Shown in pieces: positions 63,746-64,000 of a stretch of 64,000 nucleotides of DNA. The notes under the pieces are model-generated. The model made no database searches. It had not been told where the DNA came from and was given only the letters and a program-made list of their open reading frames with translations. Numbering within the stretch: position 1 is the stretch's first letter; every line of letters begins with the position of its first letter. A program made the position numbers and the translations under genes. Origin of the DNA: Pleomorphomonas sp. NRK KF1. Lineage in GTDB: Bacteria > Pseudomonadota > Alphaproteobacteria > Rhizobiales > Pleomorphomonadaceae. The stretch covers positions 992,001 to 1,056,000 of the forward strand of contig NZ_JAMDLH010000001.1 of the NCBI RefSeq assembly GCF_023721755.1. Reading direction: 5' to 3'.

Positions 63746-64000
63746 TCAGCGATAGGTGACGGCGCGCACCGCCTCGACCACCTCGCCGACGTTCGGCAGG
63801 GCAAGCTTCTCAAGATTGGCCGCGTAGGGCATCGGCACATCCTTGCCGGTAACGCGGGCCACCGGCGCGTCGAGATAGTCGAAGACATTGGCCTGGATCT
63901 GATAGGCGATCTCCGAGCCCACCGAGCCCTGCGGCCAGCCCTCTTCGACCGTCACGCAGCGGCCGGTCTTCTTCACCGAGTTGACCACGGTCTCGATGTC
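63746..64000 (-). CDS. pdhB: Pyruvate dehydrogenase E1 beta subunit (3' end, cut by window edge)
   Basis: Last ~84 codons of the transketolase-type beta subunit, C-terminal domain: [52 protein letters not shown] and [15 protein letters not shown] at the end. The frame is open to the right edge, so the gene continues beyond the window. Followed 11 bp later by pdhC, confirming the pdhB-pdhC-lpdA order; pdhA is expected further upstream. Confidence 0.95.
   Translation of the reverse strand, partial: DIETVVNSVKKTGRCVTVEEGWPQGSVGSEIAYQIQANVFDYLDAPVARVTGKDVPMPYAANLEKLALPNVGEVVEAVRAVTYR

Overview
This is a contiguous chromosomal segment, GC-rich throughout, from an alphaproteobacterium, most likely of the order Hyphomicrobiales (Rhizobiales). 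The support is gene order and gene type: clpS-clpA beside a SPOR-tailed D-Ala-D-Ala carboxypeptidase, plsY-dprA-topA-rnr, fabG-acpP-fabF-mltG, a fused ispDF divergent from dusB-ntrB-ntrC, and a pdhB-pdhC-lpdA-lipA-coq10 block. A genus cannot be named from sequence alone; a Pleomorphomonadaceae-like organism would be a guess. No rRNA, tRNA, CRISPR array, prophage or intact insertion sequence was seen.

Layout. 1-10.5 kb: clpA (cut by the left edge), clpS, a penicillin-binding D,D-carboxypeptidase, a membrane J-protein, a secreted TPR protein, ispE, an uncharacterised Rossmann-like protein, anmK and tyrS. 10.7-25.2 kb: a membrane GGDEF-EAL protein, a 1084-residue AsmA-like envelope protein, ygfZ with an HD hydrolase and a tyrosine phosphatase, ppdK, an AbrB-type permease and a dCache chemoreceptor. 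25.3-35.7 kb: pyrB with an inactive-looking dihydroorotase homologue, plsY, dprA, topA, a degenerate GGDEF membrane protein and rnr. 35.7-41.5 kb: a CoA-binding/VOC pair, then fabG, acpP, fabF and mltG. 41.5-50 kb: a Ubi-type hydroxylase, a LysR regulator, a small AT-richer patch, ntrC-ntrB-dusB facing ispDF-cinA. 50-54.5 kb: LysR/aldo-keto reductase, GlsB-like, LysE-type exporter, coq10 and lipA. 54.6-60.8 kb: an accessory block between lipA and lpdA with three uncharacterised coiled-coil/membrane genes, an AroE-like dehydrogenase, a chemoreceptor with inverted domain order and a second GlsB-like gene. 60.9-64 kb: lpdA, pdhC and the 3' end of pdhB.

How the genes connect. The window carries three MEP isoprenoid activities (IspE, fused IspD-IspF), central carbon functions (PPDK, E1b/E2/E3 of pyruvate dehydrogenase, lipoyl synthase), nitrogen two-component control with its usual dusB partner, fatty-acid and phospholipid synthesis, and cell-wall turnover (carboxypeptidase, MltG, AnmK).

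Most unusual: the three-gene cassette at 54.6-58.3 kb, which I cannot assign to a characterised system; a ~105-bp two-hairpin repeat present three times; a pair of long palindromes near 13.4-13.6 kb; an aspartate carbamoyltransferase partner that has lost nearly all zinc ligands; an AroE homologue with a rebuilt substrate loop; and a soluble chemoreceptor-like protein with the signalling tip in front of its sensor.
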